A DNA stretch of 64,000 nucleotides, taken from positions 930,001-994,000 of the forward strand of contig CAXHTR010000006.1 of the NCBI GenBank assembly GCA_964019655.1, given 5' to 3'. The stretch's first letter is position 1. Every line of letters begins with the position of its first letter. Below the pieces are notes generated by a model. The model made no database searches. It saw only the letters and a list, made by a program, of their open reading frames with translations, and was not told the origin of the DNA. Shown in pieces: positions 30,600-41,611 of this stretch. A program made the position numbers and the translations under genes. Source of the stretch: Perkinsela sp. pyNocScin1. Taxonomy: Eukaryota > Euglenozoa > Kinetoplastea > Prokinetoplastida > Perkinselidae.

Positions 30600-31637
30600 C
30601 TACCGTGGAAGTGGATTTTTTTCGAATTCAAAGAGATAATATGCAGTGCCACATGTGCCAAACCTGGCAAAAAGATAGCACATCGCGCGCATACGCACTC
30701 GAGGCTTCTTTCCGAAGATTTCCTTGGGCCCTGATTTTTCCCGCTTTTCGATGTTAAGCTGCTTCGATTGCTCGTACATGTGTTCAGGATCGTATGGCTT
30801 AACCACGCCATACTTCTCCAGACTGTACTTTTTCCACTCGCGAATTTTCTCGCTTATAGTGGAAGCCCCAGGCTGTGACTCTGCGCCAATCCCAGCTCGC
30901 TTGAGCTTTATCTTCACAGCCATTTCCTTGCAAGATATATGATCTTGCGACAAGCTTCTCGTGAGATTCTGTCCATGGCGATCTTAACGACTTTGTGGTC
31001 CGCACGAGTCCACTCTCGATTTTTTGCCGATTTCCCGCGAGGTGGTGGAAGACTATCCCGAATTGAGCCACGGAAAGTCCCAGGAGTATGTGTGACTTTC
31101 GGAGAGATGTTCAGCTCTTCGTGAAGGTCTTCTAGGACCTCCACAATGTCCTCAACATCGCCTCTTTTTAAAACTGCGACAAGAAAACAGAAGATGCCAA
31201 GACAAACTACACGCATAACCTTCTTTTGGGCGCCACAGGTACTCCGTGGCCTCTTGCCTTCGGTTTCCTCGGCTTCGCTGCCTTCACCATCGCCTTCGGC
31301 TGCTTTTTCGATTGGATCGTGCTGTGCGCATTGCACTGCACTTGCGCCTGGCTCAGCTTCCTCTCTAACAAGGGTTTGAGAGTGTGTGCCCGAAGGAGTC
31401 TTGCCTTCCATCTATGAATTCAATGGACGACTTGCTTGCTGGCTGAGGTTTCTCCTGGGACTGCTGCTCGTCAAGCGGATCTGTTGATGTAACGGAGCCA
31501 TCAGGTGTTGCTGCAGGGGGTTGAACATATACGGGATAGCCCTCAAGTGTGTGCCTAAGCCAGTTTTCAGCTTTGCGTTTCGCCCGTTTCGGCGACAAGA
31601 CTCTCACTTTGCAGCTGCGGCGCGAAATTTCACGCAT
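30600..31637 (-). pseudogene. Accessory gene with SANT-like segment, two frameshifts
   Basis: Three overlapping frames chain into one protein: 31,637-31,365 (basic, then Pro/Gln-rich), 31,411-30,914 and 30,953-30,600. The middle part has VLKRGDVEDIVEVLEDLHEE, related to the 416-1189 ORF, and REWTRADHKVVKIAMDRI, which resembles a SANT first helix. The last part has IREWKKYSLEKYGVVKP and a coiled region, then RAMCYLFARFGTCGTA, a tail also seen near 50,260. Frameshifts lie around 31,390 and 30,940. Confidence 0.4.
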
Positions 31638-31819
31638 TTTGTACTAGCTAGAACTTCACGTGTGCGTTTGAGCCTGTTTCTGCGTTACGTTTCGCCCTCC
31701 GCAGAAATTCTAGGAGCTTACGCTGGTTGATGTGCTCCAGCGTCATCATTTCTCAAAGAGAGTGGTTATCCCAACTTCTTCCCCCGGCATCACTGTGAGG
31801 AGGAAAAGGAAATCATTCT

Positions 31820-32431
31820 TCACGCCGAGTTCCCGGCGTGCATTGCCTGCTGGTACAAGATGTGTAAAGCTTCACTCGACAACGATTCACGAAATGAGGC
31901 TTGCCCATCTGCAATGCGTTGGTATAGATTCGGAAATGCAGCCCTAGAGGGGTCGTAGTTGAGCCCAGCATGGAACGAGGCTCTTTCGCGACCCGTCCTG
32001 TGCTCAAGAAAGATGCGACTGAGCGGAGATGCGGCCTGTGAATTTGCTTCCACAGGAACAAGCTGGAGCTGTGGCCTCCGCGAGAGTCCCAAAGCTTTCG
32101 CGAAAGGCTCAACCCACCGAAGTTTATAAGCTTGCAGAGATCTGGGACCGGCGTCGTTTGCTGGAGGCGGAGGTACTTGTAGCTGGTGGTCCGGATCGGC
32201 GTCGATAGCGTGTGGCGGAGGAACTTGTCTCGACGAGGCTGGTGGGGAATTTCCCGGAGCGGGGTCACCGACTGGCGGCGTACAGGGGACGAACATCTGT
32301 GACTGCGGCGTCCTCGGATGAGGTAGCGGCGTCAGCTCGCGCTGAATATCAGCGCTGTAGACTTGTTCTGGGGTGTAGAGCTCTACAGTCCCAGGGCGCT
32401 TTCTTGTGTTGTGAACCCTTTTTGGTTCCAT
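31820..32431 (-). CDS. Pro-rich accessory protein (VPCTPP family)
   Basis: Intact 203-residue ORF. The N-terminus KRPGTVELYTPEQVYSADIQ is also present in broken form at 49,560-49,626. It is followed by PQSQMFVPCTPP, a Pro-rich linker (QVPPPHAIDADPDHQ) and a helical C-terminal half ending FRESLSSEALHILYQQAM. The 49 kb relative has a RING module between the first two blocks that is absent here. A tag-1 element with a TATAAATGA box lies 120-240 bases upstream. Function unknown. Confidence 0.5.
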   Translation of the reverse strand: MEPKRVHNTRKRPGTVELYTPEQVYSADIQRELTPLPHPRTPQSQMFVPCTPPVGDPAPGNSPPASSRQVPPPHAIDADPDHQLQVPPPPANDAGPRSLQAYKLRWVEPFAKALGLSRRPQLQLVPVEANSQAASPLSRIFLEHRTGRERASFHAGLNYDPSRAAFPNLYQRIADGQASFRESLSSEALHILYQQAMHAGNSA

Positions 32432-32555
32432 TCGTAGGAATTTTCGCTCAGAAAAAAGTAATTACTGCTGAACTTAGCGTCATGGCTATCGGCGTTTGAC
32501 GGCATAGAATTCGAATTCTCGGTACAGGTAACACAGTGAGTGTCAACAGTGGGTG

Positions 32556-32668
32556 GTATCATTTATAGCAGCACGACTGGCGCTGATTGGGGTGACGACT
32601 GTGTGCCCCTCTCGGCAGCGCAGACACGGCATAGAGCCGTATTTGACTAGTCAGTGCGTTGCCCTCCC
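32556..32668 (-). repeat. Tag-1 element, three-hairpin type, with TATAAATGA
   Basis: Lead GGGAGGGCAACGCACTGACT, then stems CGGC/GCCG, GGGG/CCCC and CAGC/GCTG, then TATAAATGAT on the - strand. Sister copies are at 34,755 and 49,697. The first-written stems change in a compensatory way between copies (CAGC/GCTG here, CACAG/CTGTG in the others). Confidence 0.65.
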
Positions 32669-32768
32669 GCCAAGATAGAAAAGCGCTACAGGGTACACTC
32701 GGAAGCCTCTCAGTAGTCTAGTGTACATCCATTCGCACCCATTGTTGCACTCGTTCAATGTGCGGGTA

Positions 32769-33319
32769 CTATAAAATGTCCCCATAAACTTTCATTATCT
32801 TGTGGACATGATCCATCGGGCATGTGTCGTTCCGGACTTCCATGAATTTCTGGTTCTTGCACCATTGCAGAAAAAGCATCAGAAACACACCCAAGTCCTT
32901 CAGTTCCGTTCCTGAGCAGACGCTCCTTCCGCGAAGGACACCGTTCATATTTTCAATCTGCCCCTTTTGCTGCGGGTTAGCAGCGTCACATTTGGTAATT
33001 TTTATCTGAAACTTACTGAAAAGCTCCATCACTAGAGCCATTTCAGAACCCCTGTCTGTGATAATATTATCACAGTCGTAATCTTTGATCATCTCTTCGA
33101 CAACACCGACGCACTCTTGTGTCATGGTGTCAGCGTTGCAGCGATCAAAAGAAGGCGAAATTTCTTGTTGCCCAAAGTCACAAGATTACCGCCGTCGGAG
33201 CCAATAAGTCGATCAAGCGCAAAAGCTTTCTTCGACCATTTCCATTTGATGCAACAGTTCCCTGTTGAGCAAGGCATTATACCGTGATATATGCTGTTAA
33301 TGAACTCTAGTGTTTGCAC
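32769..33319 (-). pseudogene. IS30-like transposase, DD33E (copy 1), frameshifted
   Basis: DDE transposase core of IS30 type. The first catalytic Asp lies in FALDRLIGSDGGNLVTL; after a 1-nt frameshift at 33,122-33,125 (ATGA overlap) come IITDRGSEMALVMEL and QQKGQIENMNGVLRG. Between the second Asp and the Glu there are exactly 33 residues, as in IS30. The C-terminus is LFLQWCKNQKFMEVRNDTCP, shared with copy 3. The N-terminal helix-turn-helix is missing. No terminal inverted repeats were identified. Confidence 0.75.
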
Positions 33320-33599
33320 ATCTTCAACCGAAAGATCATTGTATGAGCCTTGATTTTCTGCATTGACTGCGATGGCTTTGGACTTCGCCTTCCGTGGCGG
33401 TAATTATCAACCGAAAGACCATGGAATGAGCCCGGAGCTTCGGCATCGGCCAGGTTTGCATTCGATTCCGTATTCTGACCTGTTCGGCTTCGTATGAGCC
33501 ATCAGGTATACAGTGCAGGAATGTCGCGAGACTTACAGCAGAGCATCGACGGTAACTGGGAGCGACGACGAGAGGAAAGGAGCTGGAGGGGCTCCACCT

Positions 33600-33651
33600 G
33601 CTCCCGTGCACACCTAGCGCGCTACGTCACCAGCCTCTGCCTCGCCCTCCC
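33600..33651 (-). repeat. Tag-1 repeat
   Basis: GGGAGGGCGAGGCAGAGGCT lead with TAGCGCGCTA palindrome; shares flanking GGAGCCCCTCC-type hairpin with the copy at 48,440-48,500. Two related 33-base blocks (CAACCGAAAGATCATTG and CAACCGAAAGACCATGG) lie nearby at 33,327 and 33,398. From 33,660 to 34,550 I see no supported gene. Confidence 0.55.
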
Positions 33652-34557
33652 ATCGGCAAGTGACAAGAAAACTTTCAGACGCTTCCGATCGGGTGGCACA
33701 GCTGGACATGGGGTTTGATCCAGCGTTGATCCAGGTGTTTCATCAAGGAATCGAAATCGCCCTCTTCCACAGTTCCACCTGGACCCCGAGAACGCAAGAC
33801 TCCGCAAAGGTCTCTATTTCATTCCCAAACTTCCGAGCAAGAACACTGGCCACTCGACACCTTTGCCATCTCTCTCTCTCTCTCTCTGTTTCCAAGGATT
33901 TCTTCACGATGGCGATAAAATGTATCTGTGACTTGTCTTAGCACAATCTTCGCTATTTCTTCTGGGCGCATCGAATTCATTGGAGTACACGTAAAATTTC
34001 GTATTTCATACAATCTTGAGCATCAAAGGAATACAATTTGCTTGTGCATACCCGTACGCTTACGCATCAAAAGACCACATCAATAACTCCAAGCTAGAAA
34101 CCAGCCTAATCTCATTTTACCCACCCACACACGTGCCTAAGATACGATTCGTCGCTACCCATTGACACCCAGCACCTTTATCGGCGAATCCAATGGAGCT
34201 TCCTGATGTTGGCCGATACTTTTAGTATTTTATGCACGTGCTCACTCGGGGAAAACACTTCTCAGTGAGTTTGAGAAGTCGCATGCGCTTCGAGCCACAA
34301 CATCCATCAGCAAGTCGATCTTTGCCCGGTTCTGTCGTAAATTCCGATTCCAGTCCTCCCGGACCGAGTGCAAGTGATTTACAACTCCCCTGGCCTCCTG
34401 CCGTGCCTCCGCTATATTATGATTCAAGCAGCTCTTGTTGAACCGCAGCTTATGGCACACACAGTGCCACAGTACACGAAACATATAACATGATCTCTAC
34501 TGAGCGTTCGCTCATATCCAATTTCTGCGACCCCAGAAAAAACTTCGGAGATGCATT

Positions 34558-34670
34558 AAACTTAGGGTACAGCGAAATAACGTAGGGTACACCGATATTA
34601 ACTGAGGGTACGGGAAAAAAATTAGGGTACGGGAGTAAAAATACCACACATCCTATCCTATAGGATAGGA
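34558..34670. repeat. TAGGGTAC mini-array and 20-bp palindrome
   Basis: Four degenerate units of about 20 bases, each beginning (T)AGGGTAC, end beside the perfect palindrome TCCTATCCTATAGGATAGGA (34,651-34,670). No function is evident. Confidence 0.5.
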
Positions 34671-34732
34671 GCGAATCCTATGGAACATCGTGCAAAAGGG
34701 CCACTTTTTTGAGAAAGCTGATGAATGAAACA

Positions 34733-34864
34733 CCCGTAGATCACGGGTCGTTTCATTTATAGAAGCACAGAGTGGCTGTGATAGGGGTGACGAGAGCATT
34801 CCCCTATCGGCAGCGCAGGCACGGCATAGAGCCGAATTCAACTAGTCAGTGCGTTGCCCTCCCA
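34733..34864 (-). repeat. Tag-1 element, three-hairpin type
   Basis: Stems CGGC/GCCG, GATAGGGG/CCCCTATC and CACAG/CTGTG, then TATAAATGA and a further ACCCGT-AGATC-ACGGGT hairpin. No ORF follows closely. Confidence 0.6.
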
Positions 34865-34954
34865 CCATGGTGAGCCTCCAGAAAATGCACTGCATACAGC
34901 ATTCGAAATTATTCATTGCATTCATTGCTTACGCAGAGAGAAATAAATGGGAGA

Positions 34955-35280
34955 GCTGCATTCAATTTAGCGTAAGAAATTTATGGTGACAGAAAAATAC
35001 GAAATGCATGAAGAAAAGAATAAGAATCAACCGAATTCGGACAAGTTAGGGTTACGAAGTAAGATGTTACGGTTACACAGTTACATTTGCCTTCTATAAG
35101 GTAGCTCGCTACACCGCGTGGGCTTCGGTTGCGAACACAGCGCCGAACACGAAAGCATCTTTGCGCGTCAAGTCACGCTATGCGGCCCTAATAAGGCCAT
35201 GTGCCTTCAAAGCTAGCGATGTGAATTTCACAAAGGCCAGCGTACAGCGAATAGCGAAACTGCAGCCTGAACATCAAAAG
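34955..35280 (+). repeat. Direct repeat of 36,303-36,620 (Tc1-end family)
   Basis: Shares CATTCAATTTAGCGTAAGAA, ATCAACCGAATTCGGACAAG, TTAGGGTTAC and then the segment coding SDVNFTKASVQRIAKL. Probably ends of a Tc1-like element and its derivative. Confidence 0.65.
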
Positions 35281-35305
35281 AAAGGACACTACGCAATCAG
35301 TGCTA

Positions 35306-36036
35306 TTACATTGTAACAATATCGTAATCAAGGTTGGCTGATACTGCGGGAAGCAATACTTCGGAAGCCAATAGTAGCAAGAACAGAAAGAAGAATGAGA
35401 GTGCCATGTGAAGTACTGAGGCCAAGAAAGAGCATACGGTGCGCTTCACAAACCAACGAAAGTCGAATCGTCGGCCTGAACGGCGGCGCGATGCCGAAGC
35501 TGCGCGGGCTCTTGCAGGTGCAACAAAGCTAATGGCGGCGACAGGTGCACCGGGGGGGGCTGTAGGGACAGGAACGCCGTGAGCCACGGTGGTTGGGAGC
35601 ACGCCAAGCCCGAGCGATGGTGACGTTCTGCGAGCTCTGGGTACTGTCGGAGTCGGTGTAGTATTGGCGGGCACGAGAGGTGCGAGCGCGGGGGGGGGGG
35701 GGGGGGCGTAGCATTGTTTTCGAGTCGAGGGGTTGCGGGTATCGCTCGCATGTTCGCATTCATCTGTATGGCGTCCGTGACCGCCTGACAGACGCGCTCT
35801 CAGGTGCTCTGCGCACTGCGCAGATGCTCCTGCACCCTCGCTTCTTCGCGCGCTTGCGCGGTAAAAACCGTCACGACTTGGTTCATGGTCTCCACTTCCA
35901 ATGGTGCGCAGATGACGCTCGCTGTGTGCATGGCATTCGATGCAGAGGATAATGTTTGACCAGAGCTGGTATGTGTAGTACAGCGTTTTTTTGATGCAGC
36001 CTTGCGTGATTTCTGAATGCTCTCGGGGTGTCTCAT
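35306..36036 (-). pseudogene. Pro-rich protein with C-terminal membrane anchor, poly-C slip
   Basis: One frame from 36,036 has a single TGA (after HLRSAQST), then ERVCQAVTDAIQMNANMRA and a Pro run coded by 17 C (G at 35,690-35,706 on +). Beyond this tract the continuation is in another frame: NTTPTPTVPRARR, Pro/Ala linker, basic RRRSGRRFDFRW and a hydrophobic C-terminal anchor (MALSFFFLFLLLLASEVLL). The homopolymer length would decide whether the anchor is translated. A related fragment (ALVYRTELVALP) follows at 36,308-36,114. Confidence 0.4.
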
Positions 36037-36428
36037 GGAGTAGGAGTATGAATGCTTGACGACTTCTATCTTTTGCTATCGATTACTACTCACAGCTGCT
36101 ATGCGCCCATTGCTCAGTGCTGTTGGAGGTCAGCTGAAAACGTTTCTTCGGGCAACGCGACGAGCTCCGTTCGATAGACAAGTGCTGCCTTCATGGCTTG
36201 AAGGGTCTGGATTATCGGCAGAAGCGGATGCTGCGTGGCCTTCCTACGGCTGCGTTTTTTTGGAGCGCGGTTCGCGGTTACGACTTCCTGCGGGGCGTAG
36301 ACATTCAATTTAGCGTAAGAAATTTACGGTGAAAGAAAAATACGGAATGCATGAAAAAAAGAACAAGAATCAACCGAATTCGGACAAGTTAGGGTTACTT
36401 ATTTACATGTTACACGGTTACATTTCCC

Positions 36429-36752
36429 TTGTATAAGGCAGCTCGCTACATCGCGAGGGCTTCGGTTGCGAGTACAGCGCCGAGCACGAGAGCATCTTTG
36501 CGCGTCAAATCGCGCTGCGCGGACCTAACAAGGCCCCGGGCCTTCGAAGCTAGCGATGTGAATTTCACAAAGGCCAGCGTACAGCGAATAGCGAAACTGC
36601 AGCCTGAATTTGGGCGCGGTCCGGAAATCGCCGCACAGGCACGCCAAAGGAGCGGAAAGCGAGGACACTTCTCGGGCTGGCGTCTGCGCAGAAATTGCTC
36701 GAGGCATTGGATGAAGCAGTGTATCAGTCGCATTTTTTTGTTAAGAAAATAA
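36429..36752 (+). pseudogene. Possible Tc1-like N-terminal segment
   Basis: Open frame with FEASDVNFTKASVQRIAKLQ followed by a basic stretch. The same segment as at 7,080-7,313 (-) and 35,090-35,280 (+). It faces the NPIE fragment head-to-head. Confidence 0.35.
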
Positions 36753-36785
36753 GAAATAAAAACATCTGTAGATCAGGGTTTCATT

Positions 36786-36920
36786 TCAGCGGGAAATTTC
36801 CAACTTGTGCCAAAAGAGGGCACGCTTCAACATTGGCCAGAGATTTTCGATAGGATTGAGATCAAGACTGTACTTTGACCAAACCTCATGCCAATAGAGA
36901 ACTGTACAAGCGACAAACAT
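36786..36920 (-). pseudogene. Tc1-like transposase, C-terminal fragment
   Basis: Codes YWHEVWSKYSLDLNPIENLW, the last catalytic block (Glu in NPIE), and MLKRALFW. The start of the annotated larger frame is not homologous. Confidence 0.75.
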
Positions 36921-37592
36921 TTTGCGCGAGAGTGACTCGTGCAGCAGTGATAGAGAGCAGAGGGCAGAGAGACGCGAGGCAGTCCGGGTGAGTATGCACA
37001 GCGCGGGCCACACGCGGCCCGCAGATCGGAAGATACGTGAGGTCAATAAAGCAAAGAAGAGAAGAGTCATTGCCTGGCTATCGCTAAAGCTTACCACGCA
37101 GCAGCAGTATAAGACAGCCCAAAGCGGTTCGAATGAGTGTGGATACTTGTCAAAGAACGGCTGCGTCACTGAGAAAGTGAGCAAGTGACAGAGCGAGTGC
37201 ACTGGCGAGTACGGCGAGGATATCATCAGAAAGGCTTTGCCTCTCTGATCGGGAGATACGTGAGGTCAATACGCAAAGAAAGAAGAAGAAGGTATGACAA
37301 CAAGCAAGGCGCAAGGCAGGCATCTTATACAAGGGCTCGCTCTGGAGACAGGCGTGCTTTGGGCAAACAGTGGTCGCAGTCAGCATCAATAAAAGCAGCG
37401 TCAGACGAATTGTTTCTATGCGCAGCCCCAAGAGCTCGATGGAGGTCATCACTGACCAGAGGAATTTGACAGCTCTTTCACTGAAAGTGAACCTTTGAAT
37501 ACCGCTAAAAGAATGAGACTGCCAAGAAGAAGCATAACACAGAAGAACTATGTTAGTTAGGTTTGTGCATACCTGAGCAAAAAGGAGAATGA

Positions 37593-38235
37593 TTGTGGTT
37601 TGCTGGACATTTCCAACTCGAGTCTCTCCTTGACGCTCTGGCGGAAGTTCAGCTACGTGCCGGTGCTCAGGCGTATCTGTGCCGGTGTTCGGAGGAGCAT
37701 TGCCGAGGTCAACATCTTCAAGGCGAATTTCACGACGACGTAGCTCATTTCGAAGCTGATTCACCCGCACCTCCATGGCCCGGACTTCGGAATGCAAGAC
37801 CATCTTTGTCTTGAATTTCTTATAGCGAAAGATCGTCAAGTAGTCTGGATACCAATCCAAACGAAAGTGTCGACGTAGATATCTGCGTATTTCTTTAGTC
37901 TTGACGCCTTCCTGGATCGCCTTGTCAACTGCACGGTAAACCGGGACGTCATACCATATCTATGTGCAGCCTATCATGGTTAGCTCACTTCCATCCGCTA
38001 ATGCTTGCACTGCAACACGGTCCGTTCTTTTATACTGAGAAATCTTCAAAAACACAAAGGTACAAATGTCGCCTATTGTTTTGCCCTCCGATGATGGAGC
38101 ACCTCGGGCACGAAGCATAGCCCTGGTGCAGCGGTGCAATACCACGTGCCTGCCATGTGGACTGAAAGCCAGACAATGCTTCACCCTCCCTTTATCATCC
38201 GTTGGCTCATCTATCATTATGGATGAATCCTTCAT
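37593..38235 (-). pseudogene. Coiled-coil accessory family F1, in-frame TAG
   Basis: From MKDSSIMIDEPTDDKGRVKH the frame reads through the tag-1 lead, then ISQYKRTDRVAVQALADGS. It is interrupted by one TAG after MIGCT (about 37,957) and continues IWYDVPVYRAVDKAIQEG, WYPDYLTIFRYKKFK and the coiled coil VRAMEVRVNQLRNEL. The left-arm copy has Leu at this stop, so the family protein once read through. Confidence 0.5.
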
Positions 38236-38400
38236 ATGAGCAGCAGTGACAAGTCGGACATCGGATAAAAACTCGTATTGTTATCAATTTCAACTCGACG
38301 TGAAAGGTATTCACGATATGTTACCCATAATGCTGAAGCCCATTCTGTGAAATCAGTTCATTTCTGCAATAAGTGTTTCGTTTGTCTTGTCGCCTTCGGC

Positions 38401-38799
38401 TCAGCGGTGCTGAAAATAAGTGGAAAGCGCAGCTATCAGCGACGTGACAAGCTCGGTTTGATGGATAAGCGCACCTTGCTGGTGCTTAAGCGCTTCCTCG
38501 ACATTTTTCAGGATGTCTAAGATATCGAGCTGCTGCGAATGCTGCGTGGCAGCAATGTCGACTGGGCGCGGTGTCCGCTGGGCGACGACGGCTGGGCGCG
38601 GGGGTACACGCGCGCGTGAAACTTCGCGCGCGAGGGGCCGAGGTGTCGGCGACGGGTCGATGGTTATCGGGCGGTTGCTGTCCCGCAGCGTCATATGGTG
38701 CGTGCTTTGCGGGTCTGTCAAAAGCTCCTCGAGAATCCGGTTTCGGAGCTGCGCATCCCTGGCTGTGAGCGCCTCCATGCGGTCTGAGCGCAGGTTCAT
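38401..38799 (-). CDS. Hypothetical accessory protein, Pro-rich with C-terminal coil
   Basis: Intact 132 residues: charged N-terminus (MNLRSDRMEALTARDAQL), Arg/Pro-rich middle, helical C-terminus with ALKHQQGALIHQTELVTSL. The last part is related to the fragment at 36,114-36,308. No family is recognised. I see nothing supported in 38,800-39,425. Confidence 0.4.
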   Translation of the reverse strand: MNLRSDRMEALTARDAQLRNRILEELLTDPQSTHHMTLRDSNRPITIDPSPTPRPLAREVSRARVPPRPAVVAQRTPRPVDIAATQHSQQLDILDILKNVEEALKHQQGALIHQTELVTSLIAALSTYFQHR

Positions 38800-39429
38800 G
38801 CGCTAGCGCATGAACTGATCGAGCGTTCCGCGCTCAGACTGACCATCGTAATCCTTGTGAACGCACAGATGGTGTGCACGGAGGTGCGTGCTTGTCAACA
38901 CTTTGTTTGCCCGGACGCCGCCCCCTTTACACACTGACAATATGGATCATGGTGACTATCATTCCCGAGGTAGTATGCAACACCGAACAGGGTCGGCGAT
39001 TTCATCAGGGTTTATCGGTAGAATCACCGCGCCGGTGCCGGCGGGGTCAGCGACTGGGATCACTGCGTTTGCGTCGGCGATGGGGATCGCTGTGTCTCGC
39101 TGCTGTCAGCCCGTAAAGTGCCGATTCGTGCTCAGCGAGAACCACTACTCAAGCTACATTTTCGTTAAAGTTGGATAAAAAAGGTAATATAAGATTCTCA
39201 TTTGAAAAAAATCAGTCATGAGTAGCAGTGTCTCTACTCGGTGCATTGTCAACTGCTGCTTCCTTTGCCTAGAGGCTACGAGGAATGCGGTCATTGCAAT
39301 GATGACTGAAGTGCCCTGCAGCCCGTCGAGGGATAATTAGCCGCCAGGGAGAATGTGCGAGGTGTCGAGGTTTATCGTAATAAAAGTAGCGGGGACTATG
39401 ACTGAAGAGGAGTGCTGATCCAGGGCGAC

Positions 39430-39518
39430 AGGTGCGCGAAAGCAGTTCACGAGCGCGTGAATTTCGTACCCTATGCGAGAAGCGTAGGCCTGTGTACCAG
39501 ACAATGCTTCACCCTCCC
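39430..39518 (-). repeat. Tag-1 repeat, C-type
   Basis: Lead GGGAGGGTGAAGCATTGTCT with hairpin around CCTACGC...GCATAGG and a following TTCACGCGCTCGTGAA palindrome. Confidence 0.6.
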
Positions 39519-39858
39519 TTTTGCGAAGCAGTTTCTCCAATAAATGCTGTGATGAAGAATCGAACAGAGCTTGGCTGCATGCAGCATATCGAGCAAATGC
39601 CCGTTATCGTTCTTCGGTCAGTGATCTCTGTTCATATCATAATTGCTATGCTCAGGTAGGTGCAGGGTCGTTCTCGTTTTAACGAATAAAGTCATTAACG
39701 CATGCGGAACAGAAAAGCTGTGCGAGCATCAAGTCCTCGCCGCTGCGTTTTGCTTTTGCTATTCCCAGTCTAACCAACTAAGTAACATTCTTATGTAACG
39801 CCAGCCTAGTAGCCAATCGATCAGCCCAATAGTATTTCGCCAATGGCGTTTGAATGAT

Positions 39859-40345
39859 TTATTCTTGAGCTGCGCCTTCTGTTTGTGCCTCATTTGTTCG
39901 CGACTTTCGATTGAACAGGCTGTTCTCTTCCTCAGGATCACGCAAATGCTTCAAAGATCCTGGGCATCTGTACTCCCTTCGTTCTTTGAGGATCTCATCG
40001 AGATCTGGCTGAATGGTCGATTCAAGCAAGCGCATCTCATCCTGAGGGTAGAGAGCATTGCGCTGGGCGGTTTTGATCGGCTTCATTGTCGAGAAGCCCT
40101 GCTCGCATCGATAGGTCGTCGTGAAGGGCATGAGATCTTCCAATGCTCTTTTCTCAGCGTTAGGAAATTTGTTAAGCTGCGCTGCCCATGCTTGTAGAGG
40201 ATGTTCCTGCACAAAAATGCTCTTCGACGCAGGGCAGTGTTGCATCTTGACTAACTCTTCTTGGACCATGCTGCTCACATTACCGAGCTCCTAAACCGTG
40301 ATGCTTACGCCAATGTGATTTGAAATCCACTCTGGATTTCGTGCT
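39859..40345 (-). pseudogene. hAT transposase, C-terminal part (copy 3)
   Basis: ARNPEWISNHIGVSITV, TAG, then MVQEELVKMQHCP and the hAT dimerisation signature LMPFTTTYRCEQGFSTMK with IKTAQRNAL. The order and spacing match the copy at 43,213. One in-frame stop near 40,288. Confidence 0.75.
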
Positions 40346-40602
40346 CTTATTAAGTCCCACCATACAGCTGCAGATCGAACTGTGCATCACCAATGCGCCA
40401 CATATCTTGTAAATCATGCACATTTTAAAAGAGAAATTACATTTCAAAAGAAGTATTTTGCTAAGAAGTGATTCGGACATGCAAAAGACAATGACATTCG
40501 CCATTGGCCGTACTGGATCATCGTATCATACTTGAAAAGAAATCCACAGAATTGCGCAAAGCCTTATTACAGCACCGGCGATGATCCCGGCTATTCGCAA
40601 GA

Positions 40603-41254
40603 TTAGAGGCAGTGGAGCCCACGGAGCGATGCTACCGGTGCGGGTGCCGTCGCAGGGTTTATGGGCGTGGCGCGGTTTTGACACCGCTCTTCTACTACCT
40701 TAATGCGGATAACTAATCTCTGCATCTTTATCTCCATGGAGCGCATTTTCTCCTTCAGCACTTTGCTTTCATCCCGAAGTGGCTTGATTTCTGCTGCTAG
40801 GGTGAAGTTCTCGTGCAGAGTAACTCTTGACTTCTCTTTCACAGCTGTGCGCTCGGCGAGGGGTCCCTCTCGTGTGGACTTAACGATCTCGGTGCTTATG
40901 AAATGGGGGTAGTCAATCACATACTTCTCCAGTAGCAAATGGGCCAAAGTCAAGTGGCAGCGTGAATGCGGCCTCGAGAGGTTCGAGGTGGCAGTTCAAG
41001 GCTGGATTAGCTTGTCGCCAGGGCTCACTGCTGTCGGCGTGGTTCGGGCGAGGGATCGCCGACTTTTCAGGAAGATCTTCTTTAAGTGGTTTGGGCTCCT
41101 CAACAGGTTTCGTCCTGCCCTTACGAATAGTAAACGGATCAAAGTCAGCACCTGAACTGTAAATTCGAGCTTGAATAAACGTTGCTGCTACAGATGCAAC
41201 CAATCGCTTTGTAGAAAGGTATACCCCTTCGCTCAGCCGCAACTTATGGACCAA
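40603..41254 (-). pseudogene. Coiled-coil accessory protein, frameshifted
   Basis: Two overlapping frames: 41,254-40,913 (GRTKPVEEPKPLKEDLPEKS, Pro/Glu-rich) and 40,953-40,603 (TLAAEIKPLRDESKVLKEKM, a clear coiled coil, ending in an Ala/Pro-rich tail). Layout recalls family F1. No function known. Confidence 0.35.
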
Positions 41255-41361
41255 ATGGTGCTCGATGGTGAATTGCCATTGCCCACTGTGAGACGTTTCT
41301 CATGAAGCCATTATTCGACCTTTGTGCACGCCACCCACAACACCGCAGGAAACCCGCACTG

Positions 41362-41570
41362 TCATTTGAAACCTAGATAAAAATGAAGGTTTGCCATGCC
41401 GTGTTGATGAAGCGTACAAATGGCTTTGCTATGGAACTTACTCTGTGCTTCAGGGCAGTTTCGCATTTGAGCGAGCTGTCTTTTCAACGCAAGACTCTCT
41501 TCGGCTTCTCTTGTGACTATCACTAGCTCGTTGAGTCGACATTCAGGCGTCAAGAGTCCCTGAAAAGGGC
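41362..41570 (-). pseudogene. hAT transposase fragment (copy 4)
   Basis: LVIVTREAEESLALKRQLAQMRNCPEAQSKF aligns by eye with DEDLVEESIDLKQELVQMRHCP of the 43 kb copy. The dimerisation block is missing. It sits just downstream of the SANT-like ORF and overlaps its track extension. Confidence 0.5.
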
Positions 41571-41611
41571 CATTCAGGCGAGCGAGGTGAAGGTCATGTC
41601 GAGAGAAGCGC

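Larger units (their letters stand above)
36385..38200 (-). repeat. Inverted duplication, right arm
   Basis: Reverse-complement match to 5,398-7,400. Includes tag-1 (38,165-38,190), an F1 ORF, tag-2 copies at 37,240-37,275 and 36,995-37,055, the Tc1 NPIE fragment (36,786-36,920, -) and the Tc1-end segment (36,429-36,752, +). Confidence 0.75.

Noticed and set aside
35040-36400. TTAGGGTTAC as telomeric repeat
   Set aside because: Only single occurrences inside the duplicated Tc1-end repeat, not an array, and far from any end.
37018-37040. AGATCGGAAGA resembling a sequencing-adapter start
   Set aside because: It is part of tag-2, present with its hairpin in many diverged copies, so it is genomic rather than contamination.
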